Positions 46,691 through 55,289 of a stretch of 64,000 bases of DNA are shown here, one piece after another. The translations under genes and the position numbers were made by a program. A model generated the notes under the pieces. The model made no database searches, had not been told where the DNA came from, and saw only the letters and a list, made by a program, of their open reading frames with translations. The first letter of the stretch is position 1. The number at the start of each line of letters is the position of its first letter. This DNA is from Desertivirga brevis (GTDB lineage: Bacteria; Bacteroidota; Bacteroidia; Sphingobacteriales; Sphingobacteriaceae): NCBI RefSeq assembly GCF_017355835.1, contig NZ_JAFEWF010000006.1:248001-312000 (forward strand), read 5' to 3'.

Positions 46691-46763
46691 AAAAAAAAAG
46701 TCCCGGCTGTTGGGCCGGGACTTTGTATATGAGTTCTTTTAGTCAAAACATATTAGTCCCGGC
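46691..46763 (-). promoter_or_regulatory. Attenuator hairpins of the pheA operon
   Basis: On the minus strand an 11-bp terminator stem (AAAGTCCCGGC with GCCGGGACTTT, loop of 6, 46724-46697) is followed by nine Us ending 7 bases before the pheA ATG. An extra copy of the 3' arm, GCCGGGAC, lies at 46763-46756, two bases after the leader stop, and can pair perfectly over 8 bases with the 5' arm GTCCCGGC. A ribosome at the leader stop would mask it and allow termination; one stalled at the aromatic codons would let the antiterminator form. The pairing is seen; the regulation is inferred from the classical model. Confidence 0.9.
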
Positions 46764-46765
46764 TT

Positions 46766-46816
46766 TTACCTAAAGTAGTAAAAGTAACCGAACCAATATG
46801 TAGTGTTGTTTTGCAT
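46766..46816 (-). CDS. pheA operon leader peptide
   Basis: The 16-codon frame is MQNNTTYWFGYFYYFR. Residues 7-15 hold four Tyr, three Phe and one Trp, broken only by Gly. It starts 16 bases downstream of a TACTTTTG box and stops just before the antiterminator arm. Known phe leader peptides in enterobacteria have the same kind of Phe run. The extra Tyr and Trp codons fit an operon that also makes chorismate for all three aromatic amino acids. Confidence 0.85.
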   Translation of the reverse strand: MQNNTTYWFGYFYYFR

Positions 46817-46832
46817 TTCTTTTTCGTTGTGC

Positions 46833-46863
46833 CAAAAGTAAATGTTTGATTTTGAATTGGCAA
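46833..46863 (-). promoter_or_regulatory. Promoter of the pheA leader
   Basis: On the minus strand TTG (46863-46861), a 20-base spacer and TACTTTTG (46840-46833) match the Bacteroidota consensus. It begins just after the pabB stop, so this is an internal promoter separating two operons. Confidence 0.6.
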
Positions 46864-46883
46864 GGAGAAAATGAAAAAATGTT

Positions 46884-48152
46884 CTAGGCGAGGGCTTTTA
46901 TAATAGCCTCTGCTTTTAGTAGACATTCTTCGTATTCTTTTAAAGGCTCGGATGCATAGGTTATTGCGCTTCCAACCTGGAATGAAAGGTATTGTGTACT
47001 CGAGTTATAGAGAATAGTACGTATAACAACGTTAAAGTCAAAATCGCCATTGGGTGCAAAATAGCCAACAGCCCCCGAGTACGTTCCCCTCTTACTTTTT
47101 TCAAGTGCCTCTATTAGTTCCATTGCCCGCAATTTAGGGGCTCCGGTCATAGAGCCCATAGGAAAAGCTGCTTTGATAATTTCAGCGTTATTTAATGAAG
47201 GATCTGCTTCAGATATAATGGTAGAGATCATCTGGTGGACTTGCCTGAAGCTGTAAATTCCAAAGAGTTCTTCGACTTTCACACTCCCAGGCCTCGAACA
47301 CTTAGTAAGATCATTCCTAACGAGATCCACGATCATCACGTTTTCAGATTGCTCCTTCTGGTTATTCCTAAGAGCGATTTTCAGGCGCAAGTCTTCTTTT
47401 TCATCAACGCTCCTTTTTGCAGTTCCCTTGATAGGTTGAGAGACCAGCTTACCGCCACGGCGACAAATAAATCTTTCAGGAGAAGCAGACAAAATATAAT
47501 TGCCTTCGAATTTAAAGAAGCAGGAGAAAGGGGTAGGGGAGATAGTATTCAGCTTTTGAAAGGTCTTTAAGGGATGAATCATCTGGCCTTCTGCATAGAA
47601 TTCCTGGCAGAGGTTCATCTCATAGATGTCGCCCCTTAGGATATGTTCCCTTACTTTTTCAACCGTCTGGTAATATTCGCTGAAATCAAAACGGCTTTTT
47701 ATTTCGATAGAAATTGCCTCACATGGTTCTTCCTTTATTATCTGCGAGTTAATTAACCTAAAAACTTCGTCTTCTTCAGTCGACTCCAAATAGCAAGTAT
47801 TTTTCTGTATGCGTATAAGATGCAATGGCTTGAAAAAAAACAGGTCCGGAAAGTGAACCTTATCTGGATTGTTCGATGTCAGAGATTCAACGTCGTTTTT
47901 TAGATCGTAGCCCAGAAAGCCAATTGACCATTCGCCAGGGGTAATAAAGGAGTTTAGTTGCGCAAATGAATTTTCAGCAGAGGATCTCAGTTCTTTTCCT
48001 GAACCAGCTGCTATAAGAAGATCAAAGGACGAATATGGATCCTGGTAGGAGTTGGAGTCAAAATAACAGGCTGTTTCAAATGAAACAGCCCATTGTAATG
48101 CTTTTTGTTTAAATATTATGAGTTCTTCCGGAGAAAGAGTAATGGTTTTCAT
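46884..48152 (-). CDS. pabB: Aminodeoxychorismate synthase component I
   Basis: The 422-residue enzyme belongs to the chorismate-binding family (TrpE, PabB, MenF). The C-terminal part has ILRGDIYEMNLCQEF, ASPERFICRRGGKL, QPIKGTAKR and AFPMGSMTGAPKLRAMELIE. It is shorter than typical TrpE (about 460-520). PIKGT is the signature of PabB-type covalent catalysis, while TrpE commonly has PIAGT, so folate (p-aminobenzoate) synthesis is favoured. It follows purA after 17 bases; a class IV aminotransferase that might be PabC is at 58687. Confidence 0.85.
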   Translation of the reverse strand: MKTITLSPEELIIFKQKALQWAVSFETACYFDSNSYQDPYSSFDLLIAAGSGKELRSSAENSFAQLNSFITPGEWSIGFLGYDLKNDVESLTSNNPDKVHFPDLFFFKPLHLIRIQKNTCYLESTEEDEVFRLINSQIIKEEPCEAISIEIKSRFDFSEYYQTVEKVREHILRGDIYEMNLCQEFYAEGQMIHPLKTFQKLNTISPTPFSCFFKFEGNYILSASPERFICRRGGKLVSQPIKGTAKRSVDEKEDLRLKIALRNNQKEQSENVMIVDLVRNDLTKCSRPGSVKVEELFGIYSFRQVHQMISTIISEADPSLNNAEIIKAAFPMGSMTGAPKLRAMELIEALEKSKRGTYSGAVGYFAPNGDFDFNVVIRTILYNSSTQYLSFQVGSAITYASEPLKEYEECLLKAEAIIKALA

Positions 48153-48169
48153 AGCCGGAAAAGGAAACT

Positions 48170-49444
48170 CTAGTTCAATACTAAAGTTTGCACACGGTCA
48201 GGTCCTACTGAAAGATATTTCACAGGGACACCAACGTGTTTTTCAATGTATTGCACGTAAGCAGCTAATCTTTCAGGAATTTCGCCGATGGTCTTAATTC
48301 CTGTTAAATCTTCATTCCATCCGTCAATTTCTTCGTAGATAGGCTTGGCTTCTACAGAACAGATATCGTAAGGCATGTAGTCGATTTTCTCGCCATTGTA
48401 TTCGTAATGGGTACAAGCATAGATCTTTTCAAATCCGCTCAATACATCCGCTTTAGTCATAACCAATTCGGTAACGCCATTGATCATGATAGCGTACTTT
48501 AAAGCAGGGATATCGATCCAACCCGTACGACGTGCACGACCAGTAGTAGCACCGAATTCGTGACCGATACGGCGTAATTCTTCTCCAACTTCATTGTCCA
48601 GCTCAGTAGGGAAAGGGCCACCACCAACACGTGTACAATATGCCTTGAAAATACCTATAACCGCACCGATCTTATTTGGGGCAATACCTAAACCTGTGCA
48701 TGCACCAGCTGTTGTAGTGTTGGATGACGTAACGAAGGGATAAGAGCCGAAATCAACATCTAATAAAGTACCTTGTGCACCTTCTGCTAATACGGTTTTG
48801 CCTTCACGTAAATATTGATTCACCAGATGTTCACTGTCCACCTGAGGGATCCCTCTTAAATATTCGATAGCATCAAAGAATGCTGCTTCTTTTTCTGAAA
48901 AATCAGGTACTTCACCGTAATGCTCCAGAATCGACTTATGTTTGTTCACCAGCTTGTCGTACTTCTCTTTGAAGTTAGCAAGCATGATATCGCCAACACG
49001 TAAACCATTGCGCCCTGTCTTATCCATATAAGTTGGACCAATTCCTTTTAAGGTAGAACCAATTTTGCCTTCACCCATTTTGCTTTCCGATGCAGCATCA
49101 AGCAATTGGTGTGTTGGAAGGATTAGGTGGGCTTTACGAGCAATAACCAATTTTCCTTCAGCAACCGGATCAAAACCGCTTTTCTTTAGATTCTCAAGCT
49201 CTCTTCTGAGGATAATAGGATCAATAACAACACCACCACCGATCAGGTTCATGGTTTTTTCGTTAAAAATTCCTGAGGGAATAGTGTTCAGAACATATTT
49301 CTGATTGTCAAATTCCAATGTATGTCCGGCATTCGGGCCGCCCTGGAATCTTGCAATAAGATCATATTTAGGGCTTAAAACGTCAACGATTTTGCCTTTA
49401 CCTTCGTCTCCCCACTGGAGCCCTAAGAGTACATCAACAGCCAT
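48170..49444 (-). CDS. purA: Adenylosuccinate synthetase
   Basis: The 424-residue enzyme links aspartate to IMP with GTP on the way to AMP. The GTP loop GLQWGDEGKGKIVDVLS, the flap FQGGPNAGHTLEF and the signature IGSTLKGIGPTYMDK are present, and TGRARRTGWIDI and the C-terminal SVGPDRVQTL are typical. It lies 19 bases after fur and 17 before pabB, so fur-purA-pabB is likely one transcript, an unusual but simple housekeeping grouping. Confidence 0.95.
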   Translation of the reverse strand: MAVDVLLGLQWGDEGKGKIVDVLSPKYDLIARFQGGPNAGHTLEFDNQKYVLNTIPSGIFNEKTMNLIGGGVVIDPIILRRELENLKKSGFDPVAEGKLVIARKAHLILPTHQLLDAASESKMGEGKIGSTLKGIGPTYMDKTGRNGLRVGDIMLANFKEKYDKLVNKHKSILEHYGEVPDFSEKEAAFFDAIEYLRGIPQVDSEHLVNQYLREGKTVLAEGAQGTLLDVDFGSYPFVTSSNTTTAGACTGLGIAPNKIGAVIGIFKAYCTRVGGGPFPTELDNEVGEELRRIGHEFGATTGRARRTGWIDIPALKYAIMINGVTELVMTKADVLSGFEKIYACTHYEYNGEKIDYMPYDICSVEAKPIYEEIDGWNEDLTGIKTIGEIPERLAAYVQYIEKHVGVPVKYLSVGPDRVQTLVLN

Positions 49445-49463
49445 TAATTTATTTATAAGGGTA

Positions 49464-49937
49464 TTAATTTTTTACGTAAGATTCGCAATAGCCTTCTTTC
49501 AGCTTCCCGCAGTTACCATAAAGGTTGAGAGAGTGATGTTTTATGTCAAACTTCAAAAGATCTCCCATCATACTTTGTATTTGTCCAACACGTGGATCGC
49601 AAAATTCAACTACTTTACCGCAGTCGATGCAAATAATATGGTCGTGTTGTTTGTATCCATAAGATTTCTCGAATTGGGCCATGTTTTTTCCAAACTGATG
49701 TTTGGTCACAAGATCACATGCTACTAATAGTTCGAGAGTATTGTAAACAGTTGCCCTGCTTACGCGGTACTTTTTATTTTTCATGTGGATATACAATGAT
49801 TCCACATCAAAGTGATCTGTTCTTGAATAGATTTCTTCAAGTATAGCAAAACGTTCGGGTGTTTTCCTAAGGTTTTTATTTTCAAGGTAAGCCTCAAAAA
49901 TCTTTTTAACCATTGCTATAGTTTCTTCTACGGGCAT
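49464..49937 (-). CDS. Fur-family metal-responsive repressor
   Basis: The 157-residue protein has the Fur winged helix ([34 protein letters not shown]) and the metal half with [15 protein letters not shown] and [16 protein letters not shown]. The Cys pattern (C-x2-C, then a single C near the end) fits a structural zinc plus a regulatory site. Whether it responds to iron, zinc, manganese or peroxide (PerR) is not clear; several Bacteroidota members sense iron. It is spaced 108 bases from spoT upstream. Confidence 0.85.
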   Translation of the reverse strand: MPVEETIAMVKKIFEAYLENKNLRKTPERFAILEEIYSRTDHFDVESLYIHMKNKKYRVSRATVYNTLELLVACDLVTKHQFGKNMAQFEKSYGYKQHDHIICIDCGKVVEFCDPRVGQIQSMMGDLLKFDIKHHSLNLYGNCGKLKEGYCESYVKN

Positions 49938-50045
49938 AAACGGTGCTTAACAGCTTCCAAAGTTATCCAAAAAAATAGGAATATATCAAAAAAGATGAAT
50001 TAGGTTTTGAACATTGCAAAACCTAATTCCAACACTATTAAATTA

Positions 50046-52277
50046 TTAAGATGCTTTATGCATGCTTGCAGATTCTGATTCGAATCTTGTAACGGAGGTA
50101 ACTCCCCGCACCTGACGTAGTTTTTTGATCAGGTTTTCGAGATGTTGGGTGTCGTTTACGTATACCATAATTGAACCCTCGAAAATACCTTCATCACTAT
50201 CTACGGTAATTGAACGCATGTTTACCTTAAAATCGTTTGATATTACCGTAGTGATCTTATTTATAAGACCCACTTCATCAATTCCCGTAATACGTAAGCC
50301 AGTCAAAAATGCGAGCTCTTTTTGTGAAGTCCACTTTGCTTTAACTACCCTGTATCCATAGTTCGCCATTAGTTTAGTCGCATTAGGGCAGTTCGTTCTG
50401 TGGATCTTAATTCCGTCGTTAATGGTTATGAAGCCAAAAACATCATCTCCGGGAATAGGATTGCAACAGCTCGAAAGTTTATAGTCGATCTTCTGGAGGT
50501 CTTCGCCGATCAATAAGGTATCACTGTCTTTGGTTTTAACCTTATTCATGATGCCTTCCAGCTGAGCCGCCTCAATGGTTTTTGGACTGTTCTGCTCTAC
50601 CGTGCGTTCAGAGGTCTGGAATTCCTTAAGATCCTTGAGGTCGATTTTTCCCAGCGCGACGTTATAGAAAAGGTCGAGGGTGTTCTGGAATTTAAAGTAG
50701 AAAGCGATTTTGTGGATATTGTCAGAATTGTAGGTGATCTTGAGTGATTTAAGCTTACGCTCAAGTATTTCCTTTCCTTCCTCAGCCACCCTTCGTTTTT
50801 CTTCTTTAAGGCTCGACTTGATCTTTGATTTTGCTTTTGCAGTAACTACAAAGTTAAGCCAGTCTTCTTTCGGAGTCTGCTTGCTAGAGGTGATGATCTC
50901 TACCTGGTCCCCGTTTTGTAATTTATGTGATAGGGGTACAAGTTTATGATTCACTTTAGCTCCTATACATCGGGCGCCAAGATCAGAGTGGATTTCGAAA
51001 GCAAAGTCTAAGGCTGTAGCATCAGTTGGAAGTTGCATTAAAGCTCCCTTCGGCGTGAAAATGAATATCTCATCCGAGAATAAGTTCATTTTGAAGTCGT
51101 CAAGGAAATCAAGCGCATTCGAATCAGGATTTTTTAACATTTCCCGCACCTTTTGGATCCATTGGTCTAATCCGCTGTCAGAAGAAGATTCCTTATACTT
51201 CCAATGAGCTGCAAAGCCTTTCTCAGCAATTTCGTTCATCCTTTGTGTACGGATCTGCACTTCTACCCATTGTCCTTTCGGGCCCATCACGGTCGTATGG
51301 AGCGATTCATAGCCATTACCCTTAGGCGAGGATATCCAATCTCTTAACCGGTCAGGGTTAGGGCGATATAGATCAGTTACAATAGAATAAGCCTTCCAGC
51401 AATCTGCTTTTTCATTCTCCAGCTTACTGTCAAGGATTATACGGATAGCGAAAAGATCATACACTTCCTCGAAAGGAATCCCCTTCTTACGCATCTTATT
51501 CCAGATAGAATGGATCGACTTAGGTCTTCCATAAACTTCAGCCTTTAGTTCCTGGTCATGAAGGATCTCACGAATAGGCTCGACAAAGGTCTTTATGTAA
51601 AGCTCCCTCTCTGCCTTTTTCTCATTCAGTTTCCTTGCAATGAATTTATAAGTTTCAGACTCCATGTATTTCATGGAGAGATCTTCCAATTCAGATTTTA
51701 TAGCATAAAGCCCCAAGCGGTGCGCAAGGGGAGCATATAAATAAACAGTTTCAGAAGAAATCTTCAACTGCTTATCGCGAGGCATAAACTCCATGGTTCG
51801 CATGTTATGGAGCCTGTCTGCTAATTTTATCAGGATCACCCTTACATCATCTGCCAGGGTAAGTAGCATTTTTCTAAAATTCTCGGCCTGAAGGGAGCTG
51901 TTATAATCAAAAACTCCCGAAATTTTTGTAAGGCCGTCAATAATGCGGGCCACTTTTTTTCCAAACTCCCGCTCAAGATCTTCAAGGGTGATGGCGGTAT
52001 CTTCAACAACATCGTGAAGCAATGCACAAACGATAGAAGTTGTACCAAGGCCAATCTCCTCAGCAGCAATTTGGGCTACAGCGATCGGATGGTAAATATA
52101 GGGCTCGCCGGATTTGCGGCGCATATCTTTATGACTGTCCAAAGCCATGTTGAAAGCCTGACGAATAAGGCGTTTGTCGCCTTTCTGCAAAGTAGCTTTA
52201 CTTGCTTTCAAAAGGGCTCGGTAGCGTTTAAGGATTTCCTTCTTTTCAGCTTCCAGATCTATCACTAATTCCTTCAT
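50046..52277 (-). CDS. Bifunctional (p)ppGpp synthetase/hydrolase RelA/SpoT
   Basis: From ATG at 52277 the protein has 743 residues. In order: HD hydrolase (YIYHPIAVAQIAAEE, ALLHDVVEDTAITLED, so the HD pair is intact), synthetase (YDLFAIRIILDSK, SPKGNGYESLHTTVMG), TGS (FIFTPKGALMQLPTDATALD), a zinc-finger-like CCNPIPGDDVFGF region and a C-terminal ACT domain. It makes and degrades the stringent alarmone and is probably the only long Rel in the genome, as in other Bacteroidota. Its gene starts 214 bases from the divergent DUF4294 gene. Confidence 0.95.
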   Translation of the reverse strand: MKELVIDLEAEKKEILKRYRALLKASKATLQKGDKRLIRQAFNMALDSHKDMRRKSGEPYIYHPIAVAQIAAEEIGLGTTSIVCALLHDVVEDTAITLEDLEREFGKKVARIIDGLTKISGVFDYNSSLQAENFRKMLLTLADDVRVILIKLADRLHNMRTMEFMPRDKQLKISSETVYLYAPLAHRLGLYAIKSELEDLSMKYMESETYKFIARKLNEKKAERELYIKTFVEPIREILHDQELKAEVYGRPKSIHSIWNKMRKKGIPFEEVYDLFAIRIILDSKLENEKADCWKAYSIVTDLYRPNPDRLRDWISSPKGNGYESLHTTVMGPKGQWVEVQIRTQRMNEIAEKGFAAHWKYKESSSDSGLDQWIQKVREMLKNPDSNALDFLDDFKMNLFSDEIFIFTPKGALMQLPTDATALDFAFEIHSDLGARCIGAKVNHKLVPLSHKLQNGDQVEIITSSKQTPKEDWLNFVVTAKAKSKIKSSLKEEKRRVAEEGKEILERKLKSLKITYNSDNIHKIAFYFKFQNTLDLFYNVALGKIDLKDLKEFQTSERTVEQNSPKTIEAAQLEGIMNKVKTKDSDTLLIGEDLQKIDYKLSSCCNPIPGDDVFGFITINDGIKIHRTNCPNATKLMANYGYRVVKAKWTSQKELAFLTGLRITGIDEVGLINKITTVISNDFKVNMRSITVDSDEGIFEGSIMVYVNDTQHLENLIKKLRQVRGVTSVTRFESESASMHKAS

Positions 52278-52491
52278 ATTCAATTTTTAAGTCTTTGTCA
52301 AAAAATACAAAGACCTATAATTTTCTTAATCTTTTAGGGTTACTATTCCGTATATTGGAATATTAATTATAAACGAACCCCTGGTGCCAAAGTACAAAAA
52401 AATTATTCAAACCAATGTGCTCAGACCTTCTGCTCGTTTTGCTAATTAACAATATTCAGTTATCAAGGTGTATTTTTGTTCTTTCTAAAAT

Positions 52492-53112
52492 ATGAAAAAA
52501 AATCTGTTACTAACCGTTTTTTCATTGTTTTTGACCTTCTCGTTATATGCGCAGTTTGATCCGAAGGCGAAGGGAGAAAACGATACGATCAGAGTTGCTA
52601 TAACCAGAACTGACGATGGGGAAGTAATGCCATGGATCGTACTTCGCGAGGTACCTATTCGCGCTTTCAGAACATACCCTAATGCTGACGCAAGGATGAA
52701 ATTTAACAGGTTGCGCTATAATGTACTGAAAGTTATGCCTTATGCTGTTTTTGCAAGGGAGAGGTATAGAAGATTAAACGAACAATTAGCCATAACGCCA
52801 AATAAAAGAGAACAAAGACGCCTGGTAAAAGCCTGTGAAAAAGAAATAAAGGATATGTTTAATCGAGAGGTTAAGAATATGTCGATAAGTCAGGGTGAAA
52901 TCCTGATCAAGCTTATAGACAGGGAAACCGGCCGCACAACATATGAGCTGGTAAAGGATTTAAAAGGCGGATTAACTGCTTTCTTTTATCAATCTGTAGG
53001 AAGCGTTTTTGGTCACAATCTGAAACAGCGCTACGATCCTCAGCAGGAAATGCAGATAGAAAGTATTCTTCAATCTGCAGGGTATTACGGATCTCCGACA
53101 GCCAGGCTGTAA
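52492..53112 (+). CDS. DUF4294 family protein
   Basis: This 206-residue protein has a signal peptide (MKKNLLLTVFSLFLTFSLYAQ). The mature part has GEVMPWIVLREVPIRAFRTYP, then YNVLKVMPYAVFARERYRRL and a helical, basic end with LIKLIDRETGRTTYELVK. These are the features of DUF4294, found almost only in Bacteroidota and often near bshB1. It is followed by bshB1 with a hairpin between, so the two may be partly coupled. Function unknown. Confidence 0.85.
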   Translation: MKKNLLLTVFSLFLTFSLYAQFDPKAKGENDTIRVAITRTDDGEVMPWIVLREVPIRAFRTYPNADARMKFNRLRYNVLKVMPYAVFARERYRRLNEQLAITPNKREQRRLVKACEKEIKDMFNREVKNMSISQGEILIKLIDRETGRTTYELVKDLKGGLTAFFYQSVGSVFGHNLKQRYDPQQEMQIESILQSAGYYGSPTARL

Positions 53113-53159
53113 TCATTTTATTTTCATGACAAAGCAGGAGCGATCTTTGCTTATGTTTG

Positions 53160-53191
53160 ATCCTTGATTAGCGAACAGTCAAGGATTTTTT
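53160..53191 (+). terminator. Hairpin with T run just before bshB1
   Basis: An 8-bp stem (ATCCTTGA with TCAAGGAT, loop of 11) is followed by TTTTTT and lies only 7 bases before the bshB1 ATG. It may end DUF4294 transcription or act as a leader terminator. A 13-codon frame (53127-53168, MTKQERSLLMFDP) ends inside its left arm. Confidence 0.7.
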
Positions 53192-53197
53192 ATTTAC

Positions 53198-53920
53198 ATG
53201 AAATTAGATATTCTCGTTTTTGCTGCTCATCCTGATGATGCAGAGCTGGCATGTGCCGGTACTATTTTAAAGTATAAGGCAGAAGGAAAGAAAGTTGGCA
53301 TAATTGATCTTACCAGAGGGGAGCTTGGTACAAGAGGTTCGGCGGAATTAAGAAAGGAAGAAGCCGCAGTTGCTGCCGAAATACTAGGCCTAGATGTTCG
53401 CGAGAACCTGGGCATGCGCGATGGGTTTTTCAGGAACGATGAGGAACATCAGATCCAGATTATTGAGAAGATCCGACAGTACCAACCGGAGATCATTCTG
53501 GCTAATGCGATACATGATCGCCACCCCGACCACGGCAGGGCAGGAGCCTTGTTAACCGACGCAAGTTTTTTATCAGGACTGCCTAAAATTCAAACGTTCT
53601 TTAACGGTAAAAGTCAGGAAGCATGGCGCCCCCGTCTTTTCCTTCAATTTATTCAAGACGCCTATATAGAGCCTGACATTATTATCGATGTATCTGAATT
53701 TTGGGACGATAAAGTCAAATCGATTCAGGCATATAGATCCCAGTTCTTCAGTTCTGATTACGACAAGGATGAACAGCAAACGTACATTTCCAGTCCTCAG
53801 TTTATGAAGGTTGTTGAAGGCCGCGCAAGAGAACTCGGAAAGCACATAGGCGCAGGTTTCGCTGAAGGGTATACATCCAAGAAGCTGTTGGGCGTAAATG
53901 ATCTGTTTAATTTAAGATAG
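53198..53920 (+). CDS. bshB1: Bacillithiol biosynthesis deacetylase BshB1
   Basis: This 240-residue zinc-dependent deacetylase removes acetyl from GlcNAc-malate in bacillithiol synthesis. It has AAHPDDAELACAGTI (metal ligands), RGELGTRGSAELRKEEAA and the catalytic AIHDRHPDHGRAG. The C-terminal half reads DVSEFWDDKVKSIQAYRSQF. It is the BshB1 subtype by overall pattern. The other bsh genes are elsewhere. Its 3' end overlaps that of the convergent lat gene by 9 bases. Confidence 0.9.
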   Translation: MKLDILVFAAHPDDAELACAGTILKYKAEGKKVGIIDLTRGELGTRGSAELRKEEAAVAAEILGLDVRENLGMRDGFFRNDEEHQIQIIEKIRQYQPEIILANAIHDRHPDHGRAGALLTDASFLSGLPKIQTFFNGKSQEAWRPRLFLQFIQDAYIEPDIIIDVSEFWDDKVKSIQAYRSQFFSSDYDKDEQQTYISSPQFMKVVEGRARELGKHIGAGFAEGYTSKKLLGVNDLFNLR

Positions 53921-55237
53921 TATTTTCCTCATCACTTCTATTCCTGCGTCAATATCTTCTTCCTTGATAATAAGGGCAGGGCGAAATCGAATGGAAGAAG
54001 TGCCGCAGCCAATGAACATGGTATTGTTTTCTAAACCTTTGCGGATAAATTTATCCCGTTGGATCTTATCAGGAAAATCAAAGGCGGTTAGCAATCCATG
54101 TCCTCTTATATTACTGATCAATTGAACGTCCTGTGCTATTTCATGCAGCTTCTGTTGAAGATATGAACCCGTTTTTGCTGCATTTTCTACCAATCTGTCT
54201 TTTGCTATGATCTTCAGGATTTGGGAGGAACGAACCATGTCTACAAGGTTACCCCCCCAGGTCGAGTTAAGACGTGATGGAACATTGAAAACATTATGCT
54301 CGATCTCATCAACTTTCCGGGAGACAAGGATTCCACAAACCTGCATTTTTTTACCGAAGGCAATAATATCAGGGCGGGCCTTCTCTCCAAAGTGCTCGTG
54401 ACACCAGAACTTTCCTGTTAAACCTACACCTGTTTGTACCTCATCGTAGATCAGGAAGCATTCGTTTTCATCAGCAAGAAGACGCACCTGTTCAAGGAAT
54501 TCTTTTCTGACGTGATTGTCTCCTCCTTCCGCCTGTACGGGTTCAATAATAATAGCGCATATGTCGTCTTTATTCTCTGCAAAGGCTTGCTTGATCTGTG
54601 CAATAGCTTTCTCTTCCCGCTCTAGTAGCTCAGCAAGGTTATTTTCGTTTAAAGGAAAATGAATAGATGGAGTACTTATACGTGGCCAGTCGAACTTGGC
54701 AAACCATTTAGTCTTGTCTGGATGTGTATTGGTCAGGCTTAATGTATAGCCGGTTCTGCCATGGAAGGCATGTTCAAAATGTATTACCTTAAATCCTTTC
54801 TCCTCAGTATATCCCTTTCGGAAGTTCTTCTGTACTTTCCAATCCATCGCAGTTTTAAGAGCATTCTCGATGGCTAATCCACCGCCAGCAATAAAAAAAG
54901 CATGAGGAAGGTAATCCGGGATTCCTACACTTGCAAATGTTTGCACAAACTCCGCATACTGTTGGGTGTATATATCTGAGTTGGACGGATTTGCCAGCGC
55001 AGCAAGCATTAGATTTTTCTTAAATTCTTCATCATTCAGCATATCCGGATGGTTATATCCTAATGGAACAGATGCAAAACAGGTGAAGAAGTCGAGTAGA
55101 CTGCGTTCGTATTTCGAGTCGTACATGTAAACTCCCTGGCTTTTCTCAATGTCATAGATCAAGTCGTATCCATCGGCAAGGATATGTTTACCAAGTACTT
55201 TATGAACGTCTTGCGGAGGAATATTTAGCTGGTACAT
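53912..55237 (-). CDS. lat: L-lysine 6-transaminase
   Basis: This 441-residue class III PLP aminotransferase transfers the epsilon-amino group of lysine to 2-oxoglutarate. The PLP lysine is in IIAFGKKMQVCGIL, with FIAGGGLAIENALKTA, FHGRTGYTLSLTN and YDEVQTGVGLTGKFW as supporting motifs. It begins MYQLNIPPQDVHKVLGKHIL, matching known LAT proteins. The step leads to piperideine-6-carboxylate and aminoadipate, so it serves lysine breakdown. Neighbours do not supply the next enzyme. The 9-base convergent overlap with bshB1 is clear. Confidence 0.9.
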   Translation of the reverse strand: MYQLNIPPQDVHKVLGKHILADGYDLIYDIEKSQGVYMYDSKYERSLLDFFTCFASVPLGYNHPDMLNDEEFKKNLMLAALANPSNSDIYTQQYAEFVQTFASVGIPDYLPHAFFIAGGGLAIENALKTAMDWKVQKNFRKGYTEEKGFKVIHFEHAFHGRTGYTLSLTNTHPDKTKWFAKFDWPRISTPSIHFPLNENNLAELLEREEKAIAQIKQAFAENKDDICAIIIEPVQAEGGDNHVRKEFLEQVRLLADENECFLIYDEVQTGVGLTGKFWCHEHFGEKARPDIIAFGKKMQVCGILVSRKVDEIEHNVFNVPSRLNSTWGGNLVDMVRSSQILKIIAKDRLVENAAKTGSYLQQKLHEIAQDVQLISNIRGHGLLTAFDFPDKIQRDKFIRKGLENNTMFIGCGTSSIRFRPALIIKEEDIDAGIEVMRKILS

Positions 55238-55289
55238 AATTCCGTTTTAAGCAAATGTAGAGAATCAAACAGAAGAAAGAACCACTACT

